A DNA stretch of 64,000 bases, taken from the NCBI RefSeq assembly GCF_020509005.1, contig NC_063016.1, positions 4,154,001 through 4,218,000 on the forward strand, given 5' to 3'. This document shows, piece by piece, positions 11,328-23,068 of the stretch. Source of the DNA: Fulvia fulva. Lineage: Eukaryota; Ascomycota; Dothideomycetes; Mycosphaerellales; Mycosphaerellaceae. Numbering within the stretch: the stretch's first letter is position 1; the number at the start of each line of letters is the position of its first letter. The position numbers and the translations under genes were made by a program. The notes beneath the pieces are model-generated. The model saw nothing but the letters and a program-made list of their open reading frames with translations, searched no databases and had not been told where the DNA came from.

Positions 11328-14300
11328 CCTCGACACGCTTAGCATCATCCAGTATAACGTCAACCATAGCAAGGATATAGTCCAGAACCATTTCCTACAC
11401 GAGGCGGACCCGCGCGTCCACCACGTCCTTGCAATCCAGGAGCTATGGATTAACCCGCACCATAAGAGACCAACGACCTACAAGTCACTAGGCTACACGA
11501 CATGCCTACGAGGCGACAGCAGACCCCGCACGTGCTTCTATGTTAGCAAGGACATACTAGAATCCGACTGGGAGGTAGTGTACTACGCAGACGAAGAAGG
11601 CGGGGGCGATATTACCTCCCTCTACGTGGGTAGCACCTGGATACACAACCTATATATGCAACCGCCAGCCTCGAGGTCTAGCCGCGACCTAGGGGTCTGC
11701 AGACACCTAGACAGTGCGCTCAAGAGACAAGGGTGCCACATCGTAGTAGGAGACTTCAACATATACCACCCTTCCTAGGAAAGCCTTATGTAGCCGCACC
11801 CTATAGCCGACGAAGTACTCGACTTGATAGCGACCAACGCAATTGCCCTCAATACCCCGAAGGACCTGGGCACCTGGAAGAGAGGGGGACTCTAAGGCAC
11901 GATCGACCTCTCCTGGATCTCAGATAGCCACTACTACACGGTAACCTACTGCGGGATCGAACATGAACTCGAGGCGTCGTCAGACCACATGCCAGTCAGG
12001 ACCTCTATTGCGACACAGATACAACGCACACCAGCGAGAACCCCTAAGCCAAACTGGGGAAAGGCCCACTGGGCCAACATCTAGGCGTACCTCGATGACT
12101 CTAAGAGGCTAGTCTAGATCGCGCAGCAGCAATACAACAGTAAAGACGAGATAGACGAAGCAGTCCAGGGGTTGACAGACGAAATAAGAAAAGCGACCTC
12201 ACTTCACGTTCCGCTTGCCTAACCAACGACATGGTCCAAACCATACTGGACGCCGGAGTGCACTGCGGTAGTAAGAGAAGCAAGGAGAGCCCGCCGGGTG
12301 TAGACGAGCAGCTATAGCGAGGAGGCCTGGAACGTATACAGGGAGGCATGCCAACAGAAGAAAGCCATAATACGAAGGGAGAAAGCAGTCGGCTGGAGGG
12401 CTATAGTGGAAGAAATCGCCGGCAAGCCAGAGAGGATGTGGAAGCTAGCGAAATGGGCCCGACAGGACCCTACACAGGGCCCCTCCTTCTCTATCCCAGC
12501 GCTACAATCGCCTAGTGGCCCGGTTAGCGACCCCGAGGCCAAGGCGCGTCTACTGGCTAGCAAGTTCTTCCCGCCCCTAGTCGAGGCTGATCTAAGCGAC
12601 ATAAACAGCTCTACTCCCCTAGCCCCTAGTATCGCGGTCCAACAGGAGGTGTCCGAGGGAGAAGTTGCCGCTGTGCTAAGGAAGTTGCCGGCGAAGAAAG
12701 CCCCGGGGCCGGATGGGATCCCAAACGAGCTACTAAAGAAGTGTAGAGATCAACTAGCCCTAGCAGTTGCAGCGATCTTCAACGCCTGCCTATAGACCGG
12801 GTACCACCCGATAGCTTTTAAACAATCGACGACAGTGGTCCTACGCAAGCCGTAGAAGGAAGACTATACGCAGGTGAAGTCGTACCGCCCAATTGCGCTC
12901 CTTAACACTCTTAGGAAGGCGCTTGAGAAGCTGGTTACAACGAGACTCTCCGAGGCGGCAGAGGAACACTCCCTACTCCCGGACACCCAGATGGGTGCGC
13001 GCCCATAGCGATCGACGCTATCCGCGATGGAACTTATCACCTCTTAGGTAAAGGCCATCTGGTATAAGAATAGGGACAAGGTGGCTTCCTTACTTAGCCT
13101 AGACATATCGGGAGCCTTCGACTACGTGTCACACCCGCGGCTACTCTACATCCTAAGGTCGAAGGGACTCCCTGAGTGGCTTGTCAACTTCGTACGGTCC
13201 TACCTCCAAAACCGTAGTACGTCGATCCTGGTCGGCTAGTACAGAAGCCCATTTCAAGCAGTCCATACTGGAATCCCGCAAGGCTCAACGCTAGTACCTA
13301 TTCTGTTCCTCTTCTTTATGGCGACGCTGCTCCCAGCCCTAGAATCCCAGAACACCGCTGCGAGCGGCTTCGTAGACGACACAAACATCCTAGCGTGGTC
13401 TTCCTCGACTAAGGAGAACTGTAGGCTACTAGAAGAGAAGCACAAGATCTACGAGGACTGGGCTAGGAGGCACGGGGCTCGGTTTGCCCTAGAAAAGTAC
13501 AATCTGATACACTTTACGCGCCGGCCACGGTTCCACAATATGCAAGCTTCTATCCAGATACAGGGGCACACGACTAACCCGGCAAATCAGCTCAGGATCC
13601 TCGGACTATAGGTGGACCCGGCGCTACGGTGGAGGAAGCACGTACAGGCAATATTACGGAAAGCTAAACAGAATATAGCATTATACTAGAGGCTCACTGC
13701 GTCTATATAGGGGGCGGACTTCCGGCAGTCACGACTTCTATATACGGCTATTGTACGGCCAGTCCTTACCTATAGCAGCCAAGTGTGGTCCTTAGGCGAG
13801 AGGGCCTGCCTATCGAAGGGACTCGTCGCGCCGCTAGCGAAGATCCAAAACCAATGCCTAAGGAAGGTCACCGGGGCATATAAGTCGACACTAACGAGGA
13901 TGCTTAAGCACGAGACCGCTATACCGCCGATCGACCTATACATCTAGGGACTACGGACCTCCTACTTAGGCAAGTCGGCACAGTACCTAGTATAGAAGGT
14001 CATCGCCAGTGCAGTCGCAAGGGCCCGCGAATCAGTACTAGCGCATAGGGGCATTCGACCCGGAAACGAGCCGAACTACCGGGCAAGGGACGAATAGCTA
14101 GCAACACAATAGGAAGGTGAGAAATCGTTTGTAGAGCAACTATGGAAAGAGAGGTGGAACAACCAGGTTGTAGGGCATAGTGGACGCCCTTAGCCAGCGG
14201 GACAACCTAAGGAATGGTCAGCTACAAAATCCGCGGTCAAGCACCCCCCGAAGCTTATCCACTACCGCCTTACGAGGGCATAGAGTAGCATAGCAACCCA

Positions 14301-14631
14301 ACTACGAAGCGAACACATCGGCCTCTAGGGGTACCTATCATGGAGGAAGGTTCTAGGATACACGAATACTAGCTGCCCCTACGGCTATCGCTCCTAGAAC
14401 GTACGGCACGCACTCCTCGTCTGTCCGAGGTGGTCGCTAGGAAGGGGGGAGTGGATGGCAAAGGCGAGGAACCGGACGATTGGGGCACTTCTTAATAACG
14501 CTAAGGACCTACGGCGCATTACGAACTGGATACTAGAGAAGGGCTGGCTAGAACAGTACCGCCTAGTAGGAGCAGTGCAGGAAGAGAGGACACGACGCAG
14601 CGCGACGAGACCGGCTAGGAGCGGGGGCTAA
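11314..14631 (+). pseudogene. L2 ORF2: APE endonuclease and reverse transcriptase, broken
   Basis: A single frame of about 1,105 codons. N-terminal APE-type endonuclease: IQYNVNHSK, IQELW, VVGDFNIYHP and a late SSDHMPV (catalytic D and H). Central RT: KAPGPDGIPN, YRPIALLNT, SLDISGAFDYV, GIPQGSTLVPILF and the active site FVDDTNILAW near 13370. The C-terminus has a finger-like CPYG-x-RS...H-x4-C near 14380. No RNase H domain was seen. More than twenty stops, nearly all TAG and none from frameshifts, are RIP-type. ATG 11314 or 11320 is the likely start; both overlap ORF1. The longest open stretches are 11308-11778, 12406-12795 and 13318-13611. Confidence 0.9.
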
Positions 14632-14805
14632 CGGGGTAGTGACATGGACTACGTACGTTTAGAGGGAAAGCTAAACTAGACAAGGAGTAGTCGGGGGCGG
14701 GAAGGGTTTTCACCTATTCGGGTTTCCCTTTGTACATAACAATAGATATATACCTACATAGGCCGGATAGGGTCCTAGAACAGGGGAATGACAAATCTAT
14801 CTATC

Positions 14806-15353
14806 TATATACTTCTATACCTCTCGTACGATAGAGTCTCCGGAGTTCTTATAAGTTAATCCGCTTAATACCGTCTCTATACCTAGCTCTAACTCTTTTA
14901 GCGCCGACTTCGAGGGGCTAAGGGACCGGTATATCGTAGATATTAGGTCGCTTAAGGCTATCGTAGTCGGGTACTAGCGTTAGTAGTAACTCGGGGATAG
15001 GTAACGTTACTAGTAGGCTAACGTTCTTATAGAGAGAGTAATTCTAATAGTTAACGTCGTTAAAGGTAAGTACGCTTCGCTTCTAGTCTTTATAAGGGCT
15101 ATGCTTCGCGTACTATCTAAGGCTAAGGACTATATTATAGTAGGTATCGGTAACTAGGTATTTAACCGTCTCGATATAGCCTTAAAGGTTTAGTTCAATG
15201 TTTATAGCTTTAGTAATAATTATTAGTACTTAGGAGCTATTACCTAGGCCTAGCGTAAAGGGCTTAATATCGTAGAGCGGGAATTTGTGTTTTTACGTAA
15301 AGGAAGTATTAACGAGTTTAGAGTTATTACTATTATTAAGGAAGGTATATATA
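14806..15353 (-). pseudogene. G_A protease fragment
   Basis: Between L2 and L3 the minus strand reads, with stops, a segment like IKAINIEL...GYIETVKYLVTDTYYNIVLSL. Gypsy proteases end in a block of this kind (compare the chromovirus ITLDVTDMASHDIVLGMPWL). The catalytic D-S-G was not found intact. Ends are target duplications of the flanking LINEs. Confidence 0.6.
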
Positions 15354-15523
15354 GATAGATTTGTCATTCCCCTATTCTAGGACCCTATTCGGCCTATATA
15401 GGTATATATCTATTGTTATGTACAAAGGGAAACCCGAATAGGTGAAAACCCTTCCCGCCCCCGACTTCTCCTTATCTAGATTAGCTTCCCCTCTAAACGT
15501 ACGTAGTCTATGTTACTACCCCG

Positions 15524-18500
15524 TTAGCCCCCGCTCCTAGCCGGTCTCGTCGCGCTACGCCGTGTCCTCTCTTCCTATACTACTCCTACTAGGCGGTACT
15601 GTTCTAGCTAGCCCTTCTCTAGTATCTAGTTCGTAATACGCCGTAGGTCCTTAATGTTATTAAGAAGTACCCTAATCGTCCGGTTCCTCGCCTTTACTAT
15701 CTACTCCCCCCTTCCTAGCGGCTACCTCGGATAGACGAGGAGTACGTACCGTACGTTCTAGGAGTAATAGCCGTAGGGGTAGCTAGTATTCGTGTATCCT
15801 AGAACCTTCCTCTATAATAGGTACCCCTAGAGGCCGATATATTCGCTTCGTAGTTAGGTTACTATACTACTCTATACTCTCGTAAGGCGGTAGTAGATAA
15901 GCTTCGGGTAGTACTTAATCGCGGATTTCGTAGCTAACTATTCCTTAGGTTGTCCCGCTAGCTAAGGGCGTCTACTATACCCTATACCCTAGTTGTTCTA
16001 CCTCTCTTTCTATAGTTACTCTATAAACGACTTCTTACCTTCCTATCGTATTACTAGCTATTCGTCCCTTACCCGGTAGTTCGGCTCGTTTCCGGGTCGA
16101 ATACCCTTATACGCTAGTACTAATTCGCGGGCCCTTATGACTATACTAGCGATGACCTTCTATACTAGGTACTATGCCGACTTGCCTAAGTAGGAGGTCC
16201 GTAGTCCCTAGATATATAGGTCGATCGGCGGTATAGCGGTCTCGTACTTAAGTATCCTTATTAGTATCGACTTATATACCCCGGTGACCTTCCTTAGGCA
16301 TTGGTTTTAGATCTTCGCTAACGGCGCGACGAGTCCCTTTAATAGGGAGGCCCTCTTACCTAAGGACTATACTTAGCTACTATAGGTAAGGACTAGTCGT
16401 ATAATAGCCGTATATAGAAGTCGTAACTACCGAAAGTCCGCCCCCTATATAGACGTAGTAAGCCTCTAGTATAATACTATATTCTGTTTAGCTTTCCGTA
16501 ATATTGCCTATACGTACTTCCTCTACCGTAGCGCCGGGTCTACCTATAGTCCGAGGATCCTAAGCTGATTTGCCGGGTTAGTCGTATACCCCTATATCTA
16601 GATATAAGCTTATATATTATAGAACCGTAGCCGGCGCGTAAAGTGTATTAGATTGTACTTTTCTAGGGCAAACCGAGCCCTATACCTCCTGGCCTAGTCC
16701 TTATAGATCTTATACTTCTCTTCTAGTAGCCTATAGTTCTCCTTAGTCGAGGAAGACTACGCTAGTATGTTCGTGTCGTCTACGAAGCCGCTCGTAGCGG
16801 TGTTCTAGGATTCTAGGGCTAGGAGTAGCGTCGCTATAAAGAAGAGGAATAGGATAGGTACTAGCGTTAAGCCTTACGGGACTCTAGTATAGACTACTTA
16901 ATATAGACTTTTATACTAACTAACTAGGATCGACGTACTACGGTTTTAGAGGTAGGACCGTACGAAGTTAATAAGCTACTTAGGGAGTCCTTTCGACCTT
17001 AGGATATAGAGTAGCCGCGGGTATAACACGTAGTCGAAGGCTCCCGATATGTCTAGACTAAGTAAGGATGCTACCTTGTCCCTATTCCTATACTAGATAG
17101 CCTTTACCTAAGAGGTAATAAGTTCTATCGCGGATAGCGTCGACCGCTATAGGCGCATACCTATCTAGGTGTCCGGGAGTAGGGAGTACTCCTCTACCGC
17201 CTCGGAGAGTCTCGTTATAACTAGCTTCTTAAGCGCCTTTCTAGGAGTATTAAGGAGCGTAATTAGGCGGTACGACTTGGCCTACGTATAGTCTTCCTTT
17301 TAAGGCTTACGTAGGACTACTATCGTCGATTGTTTAAATACCGTTAGGTAGTATCCGGTCTATAGATAGGCGTTAAAGATCGCTACGACTACTAGGGCTA
17401 GTTGATCTCTATACTTCTTTAGTAGCTCGTTTAGGATCCTATCCGGCCCCGGGGCTTTCTTCGCCGGTAACTTCCTAAGTATAGCGGCAACTTCTCCCTC
17501 GGACACCTCCTATTAGACCGCGATGCTAGGGGCTAGGGGAGTAGAGCTATTTATATCGCTTAGATTAGCCTCGACTAGGGGCGGGAAGAACTTACTAGCT
17601 AGTAGACGCGCCTTGGCCTCGGGGTCGCTAACCGGGCTACTAGGCGATTATAGCGCTAGGATAGAGAAGGAGGGGCCCTATATAGGGTCCTGTCGGGCCT
17701 ATTTCGCTAGCTTCTATATCCTCGCTAGCTTACCGGCGATTTCTTCTACTATAGCCCTCTAGCCGACTACTTTCTCCCTCCGTATTATAGCTTTCTTCTA
17801 TTAGTATACCTCCCTATATACGTTCTAGGCCTCCTCGCTATAGCTGCTCGTCTATACCCGGCGGGCTCTCCTTGCTTCTCTTACTACCGTAGTACACTTC
17901 GGCGTCTAGTATAGTTTAGACTATATCGTTAGTTAGGCAAGCGGAACGTAAAGTAAGGTCGCTTTTCCTATTTCGTCTATTAACCCTTAGACTGCCTCGT
18001 CTATCTCGTCTTTACTATTGTATTACTAATACGTAATCTAGACTAGCCTCTCGGAGTGATCGAGGTACGCCTAGATATTAGCCTAGTAGGCCTTTCCCTA
18101 GTTTAGCTTAGGGGTTCTCGCTAGTATACGTTATATCTATATCGTAATAGAGGTCCTGACTAGTATATAGTCTAACGACGCCTCGAGTTTATGTTCGATC
18201 CTATAGTAGGTTACTATATAGTAGTAGCTATCCGAGATCTAGGAGAGGTCGATCGTGCCTTAGAGTCCCCCTCTCTTCTAGGTGCCTAGGTCCTTCGGGG
18301 TATTAAGGGCAATTACGTTGCTCGCTATTAAGTCGATTACTTCGTCGGCTAAAGGGTGCGGCTATATAAGGCTTTCCTAGGAAGGGTAGTATATATTAAA
18401 GTCTCCTACTACGATATAGTAGCCTTATCTCTTAAGCGTACTATCTAGGTGTCTATAGACCCTAAGGTCGCGGCTAGACCTCGAGGCTAGCGGTTGTATA

Positions 18501-18841
18501 TAAATGTTATATATCTAAGTACTATCTACGTAGAGGGAGGTAATATCTCCCCCGCCTTCTTCGTCTACGTAGTATACTACCTCCTATTTAGATTCTAGTA
18601 TGTCCTTACTAATATAGAAGTACGTAGGGGGTTTACCGTCGCTTCGTAGGTATATCGTATAGCCTAGTCACTTATAGGTCGTTAGTCTCTTATATTACGG
18701 GTTAATATATAGCTCCTAGATTACTAGGACGTAGTAGACGTACGGGTCCGCCTCGTATAGGAAATAGTTCTAGACTATATCCTTGCTATAGTTAACGTTA
18801 TACTAGATGATACTAAGCGTATAGAGGCTAGTTATCGGTAT
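15524..18841 (-). pseudogene. L3 ORF2: endonuclease-RT, dead
   Basis: Position-for-position counterpart of L2 ORF2 on the minus strand: same stop region (15524-15526) and the same overlap with ORF1 at 18828-18841. Nearly every Q, W and many C or H codons have moved to stop or Y. The block around 17523-17760 still translates on the minus strand to the RT linker shared with L2. Nothing functional remains. Confidence 0.85.
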
Positions 18842-19242
18842 CGACAATCATTTCCTCTATATCGTCCTGTGTCCTACTGCCCTATACGTCCTAGTCTACG
18901 CCTATCGGCTGTGTACTAAAGGGGAGCCGGGCCTAGTTAGATTCCCTCGCCGTAGCTAGTAGAGTACGTAGCCTCCCGTACGCCCTAGGTTACGTATCCT
19001 TTATATTATTCTCGGCCCTAGGGCGCTTATACCCGACCGCCGCTAGCTAGTTCGGGTATAGACTAGCCTTACGGTCGCCGTAGAATCTTAGGGCGACGGT
19101 TCTATTTATAATTGCCTTGTTTTTTGCTAGTTTCCGCTATAGGCATTCCGCGCTATACGATAGGTAGTACCCCGGACAGTTCGCGTACCGCCTCGTAGCC
19201 GATATATAGTCCCTAGATATATAGTCTCCTATATAGTTCGAG
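18059..19242 (-). repeat. Gene-conversion block shared with L4
   Basis: I compared this block with 48770-49953 line by line and found no difference over 1,184 bp. Immediately outside, L3 and L4 differ every few tens of bases. Confidence 0.85.
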
Positions 19243-20105
19243 TAGGCCTACTTGTTTATATACGTATAGGTTTAGTATCTATACTATTAGTATTTAAAGT
19301 ATTAGAGGACACGAAAGGATAAGGAGTGCTTTTCTACTATCTTAAGGCTATATTACTAGATTAGGCCTTGTTCTATCGCTAGATCCGCCGCTTTCGCGTC
19401 TTATAGCTATACTATTAGCGCCGAGGCCTTCTTACCTTCTAGCTATTTCCTATAGAGCTAAGTCGCCTTCTAGATTAGAGAGTTAAGAGTGACCGGGTTG
19501 TCCTCTTAGAGAGCACGTAGGTAACCTTAGTTAGTTAGGTCGAACTCCTTAGGTATATCGTAGACTAGGATCGTAAATTACTTCGTTAAGACCTTCGCTA
19601 ATGCCGTAACCTTAGATACCTACTATAGCTATACCTCTAGGTGCCTCCTAGTAGTAGTAGAGCTAGTATAGATCTATAGAGTGCCGTTAGACTATTAGTT
19701 CACTACGACTACCCCGAGTTAATTAATTCGTTAGGCGAGCTCCTTATTCGATAGCTTCGTAACTTCAGCCTAGACTTCCTTTACTATAATACGGATCGTA
19801 ACTATATCGTACGTTAGGCGGGGGCCTAGTATTGATACCGCGACCGATGCCTAGCTATAGGGGTGTTAATTCCGGGTAGCCTTACTAACCGCCTAAGACG
19901 TCGTCCTTATTTCTTGTTGCCCTCGGTAATACAATAGTATAAGCGCCGTACGTAGCTAAGTAATTATTATCTATAGAGACCGGTATAGGAGCTAATTGTT
20001 AGTCTCTATACTTTTTACGTCCTCTATAAGTTACTACTAGTTGTCTTAGGGGAGCTTCGCCTATAGAGCCGTAGGCGCCGGTAGTACCGTAGCCTAGGCT
20101 ACTAT
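18828..20105 (-). pseudogene. L3 ORF1: CCHC protein, dead
   Basis: Aligns with L2 ORF1. The ancestral ATG at 20105 is ATA, and zinc-knuckle cysteines are mostly TAT or TAC. The stop TAG at 18828-18830 overlaps the ORF2 start as in L2. Confidence 0.8.
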
Positions 20106-20346
20106 TACCTAGGAGTTACCTAATATAGCTAGGCACCTCCGCGGCGTTTAGAGCTAAAGAAATAGGGTGAAGAGAACTTTAAGCTATCCAAATTAAATAA
20201 GGTAGAACTCCCTTAATTCTAGAGGTAGTAGCCTGCTTTATAGATCGTTAGAATGGCCTTAATAAGAGCTTTCGAATATGTCGTATTTAGCGATATAAGG
20301 CGAAAATCCACCTCCCCTTATACTAATTAGCTAGAAGGTATATATA

Positions 20347-22740
20347 TATATTCTATTTACCCCCACCCTCTACTATAAAGTAATACGAGACTTCGGGTCC
20401 TTTATCTACTTCTATAGAAGAGGGCGTGCTCGCTTAGGCTTATAAGGAAAACGCCTATACGGTACGGGTGTATTTATAAGGTTCGTAAGGGTATAAGACT
20501 TCCTAAGGCGGACTATTATCTATTACACTTAAATAATAGCTTAGGTATTTCCCGCCGGTACTTTAGTAACCGTAAGGCCGTTATTATTAGCTTTCTTCTT
20601 AGGACGCTTATATAGGTCAAGTAGGTAGCCGGCGGCGCCTAAGACGTAGCCGGTACCCCGGTAGCGTAGGTAGCTACCGCTAGCGATAATCTAAGTACGC
20701 TAATCTTAAGTAAGTTATATAAGGTTCTTGTACTAATTAGGGCGGTCCTTCTACGGAAGGAGCGGCTAATTAGTATAAGGAGAGCGGCTAAGAGGTATAC
20801 CGTTATCTAAAGGGAGTATTAGTAGTATAATCTACCCTACTATAGGAGGTACCGATACCGTACTATTACCCTTAGGTATAGTCGTCTTCTTCTCCTTCTT
20901 CTCGTCGTTCTTAGTACGTAGTAGGTCGTGTTTAAGTTAAGCTAGCTCGCTCTCTAGGCGGTAGTATTACCGAGTAAGCTCCTTAACCGACTTTACGTTA
21001 GGTAGTACGGCTAGTCGATTACGGTACTTAAAGCTTAGCTTCTTCTTAAGCTCGATAACCTCGTGCTTACGGCTCGCGCCTTATAGGAGCTAGGCGCGCT
21101 TACGTTAGAACTTAGTATAGAACTCGGAGAACTTGTTGTTCTCTACTATCTTAAGCGCGTCTATATTATTACGCGCGGTGCCCTCGGGATTATAGTTACT
21201 AAAGTTCTTATCTAAGAAACGTAGGTATTTCTTTACGCTCTTAAATAGCCGGCTCGCGGAGGGAATCTTAGAGAAGACGATCTTCTAGGGAATATAGTTA
21301 CGGAGTATAGAGTATACTAACCCTATAGTAGTTTCTTATACGAAACGTAGGGCGGATAGTACGTCCTTAAAGATAGAAGCGGCAAGCTTATTACCGAGTT
21401 AAGTAGTCTACTTATTAAGTATCGGCGAGTCTTTACTACCTATATTCTCTCCTAAGAATTTAGGCTTAGGTACTTAAATACGGGAACTCGTCTTAAAGTC
21501 TTCTACTATAGTTCGGTTATAGCGTACGATATCTACGCTACTATCTATAATCTCGAAGTCGTCGTCGTCGACGATAACGGTCTCTTATCTCTTTCTCGAT
21601 CTCTTGTCCTTACCCTTACTCTTACGGCGCGGACGCTCTTTAAAATTAGAATTAGAGTCTAAGGACAAGTCGGAGGAATCGGTGTTGGAGGAGTTATTAG
21701 CGAATCGCTCCTTACGTTACTTCCGCGTAGGCTTTATAGCGGGTTAATTAGCGTACTTTTTAGCTAGTCTATCGCCGTGTCGATATTATAACTCGGAGAG
21801 GGAGCGGGCGCTACGCTCCTTAGGTTTCTCGGTAGTACGGCTACGCTTAGCTTCCTCGAGATCCTATTTAAGCGTAGTGATAGTCTACTATAGCCCTACT
21901 ACGTCGGTAGCCGTAGGGGCGGAGTCGTCCGGTACGAGTGTTTCTAGTTTAGCGACTTTAACTTTAAATATATCGACCTCCTTTTCGGCTCTCTTAGTAG
22001 AGCTGTACTAGTTATTAGCCTACTTCCTATACTTAGTAACGTCCTAGTTAGCTTTTATAAGGCCCTTATTAGCTTATTCTAGGTCCTACTTATATTCCTA
22101 CTTATACTTTTCCGTATATTATAGTTCGGTATATACTTCCTCGAACTTCTTCTTATTTAGCTCGTTAGCTTAATATAGCGCCGCCCTATCTAGGATAGCT
22201 TAGCGGTAATTAGCCTCGAGTTTACGAAGAGCGTAGGCAATTGCCTCTAGTTAGTTCTAGACGTAGTCGTAAAACTAAGTCGCGTTAAGTAACCGTAGTT
22301 AGTTAAATAGGATATAGTATATCCTAGTACGACCGCGGTCGTCTATATAGTTAATAGTAAGGTCCTTACGAGTATTGTCGGTTGACCTATTCTTATTAAG
22401 GTGGTCTATAATATCGCCCTCGTAGAGTAATACTACGAGGTTAAAAGTGTCTATAATTTCGGGTTAGGTATCCTCTCCTTCCTCCTCTTCTAGGAGCCTA
22501 TCGAGAACCGCGCGTTCCTTATTAGCGTACTTAGTAAAGGGATCTAGTAGGACGGTGTCGTCGGACTAGGTATACTAATCGGATTGCGTAAAAAGTTCTA
22601 AGTTTCGACTTAGTCGCGCGCGGCGCTCGATACGTTAAGTATTCGCGCCGCCGCCGCCGCTAGGGTAACCGGTGCCCTATAGCCTAGCTATAATATAGTA
22701 ATGCGCCTTCTTAGCGTCTTAATCTAGGGAGAAAGAGAGA
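20347..22740 (-). pseudogene. G_A gag remnant
   Basis: The minus strand gives a long frame with stops: charged, coiled-coil-like stretches (21700-22300), an acidic VIVDDDDFEIID segment near 21560, then LRNYIP...SKIPSASRLFKSVKKYLRFLDKNF and a Lys/Arg-rich tail (RPKKKANNN near 20600). Length and charge fit a gypsy Gag, but I could not identify an intact zinc knuckle. The left edge is the L3 target duplication. Confidence 0.6.
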
Positions 22741-23063
22741 GTACTACGCTACTTTTACGCTAGTATAAGTCGGGGATTTTAAGGAGTCGTTATATCGCGA
22801 TTTCTAGAGTCTTAAGTAGCGCTAAATATAGTAGCGTCCTTAATATAAGCTATCGAAGTATTACGAGACTATAGTACGAGAGTATAAGGGTATAGTATTA
22901 ACGAAGTCGATAGCTAAAGAGAGAAGAGAGTCTAAGAACGAGGCCTATACTTAAAGGCCGAGGTGTCGGGCGTCGGTATCGGGCCGAGCTTAGTCATCCG
23001 GGTCACGTGACCCGGAGTCACGTGATTACATTCGAATCCTTTACTTACGGAGCGGCCGTGACA
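22741..23063 (-). repeat. G_A 5' LTR (inner border not fixed)
   Basis: Minus strand begins TGTCACGG at 23063 and lies directly upstream of the gag remnant. It contains an 18 bp perfect palindrome with a CACGTG core (22998-23015) and a second CACGTG at 23019-23024. Without its partner LTR the inner end cannot be placed. Confidence 0.5.
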
Positions 23064-23068
23064 ATTAT

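Larger units (their letters stand above)
9827..14805 (+). mobile_element. LINE L2 (Tad1-like), best preserved copy of subfamily A
   Basis: A full-length non-LTR retrotransposon of 4,979 bp, inserted in G_A with a 14 bp target duplication (TATATACTTCTATA at 9813-9826 and 14806-14819). Layout: about 220 bp 5' UTR, ORF1 (10050-11327), ORF2 (11314-14631), 3' UTR and a tail of CTAT repeats. Both ORFs keep a single frame end to end; only stop codons, mainly TAG, break them. It still has CA and TG dinucleotides, so it is less RIP-mutated than L3, L4 and L5. 9827-10049 holds no ORF; its first 30-45 bp are not shared with L3 or L4. Confidence 0.92.
15354..20333 (-). mobile_element. LINE L3, subfamily A, full length, RIP-mutated
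   Basis: 4,980 bp on the minus strand: GATA-type tail at the left, 5' end at the right, flanked by a 13 bp target duplication (GAAGGTATATATA at 15341-15353 and 20334-20346). Colinear with L2 throughout. ORF1 is 18828-20105 and ORF2 15524-18841; ORF1's start codon has become ATA. 20106-20333 is the 5' UTR. A 1,184 bp central block is identical to L4. Confidence 0.9.
9361..23063 (-). mobile_element. Ty3/gypsy remnant G_A (minus), split by L2 and L3
   Basis: Three minus-strand pieces (20334-23063, 14806-15353, 9361-9826) read in order as LTR-gag, protease, then protease/RT start once the two LINEs are removed. The 3' part (rest of RT, integrase, 3' LTR) is missing because the piece ends at the copia II LTR. 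Heavily RIP-mutated. The right end reads CCGTGACA, i.e. an LTR starting TGTCACGG on the minus strand. Confidence 0.75.

Noticed and set aside
11314..14631. In-frame TAG codons as a recoded amino acid or suppressor system
   Set aside because: TAG sits where related copies have CAG or TGG, silent sites show the same CA-to-TA change, and the intact chromovirus uses the standard code. RIP explains it.
17523..17762. 79 aa ORF repeated at 48264-48473 (+) and 54525-54764 (-)
   Set aside because: In each copy it is the strand opposite to LINE ORF2, in the RT linker. Conserved only because the LINEs are copies of each other.
22618..22680. Short GCC/GCCG run as a microsatellite of interest
   Set aside because: A few CCG triplets in a gag remnant; CpG-rich because RIP spares CG.
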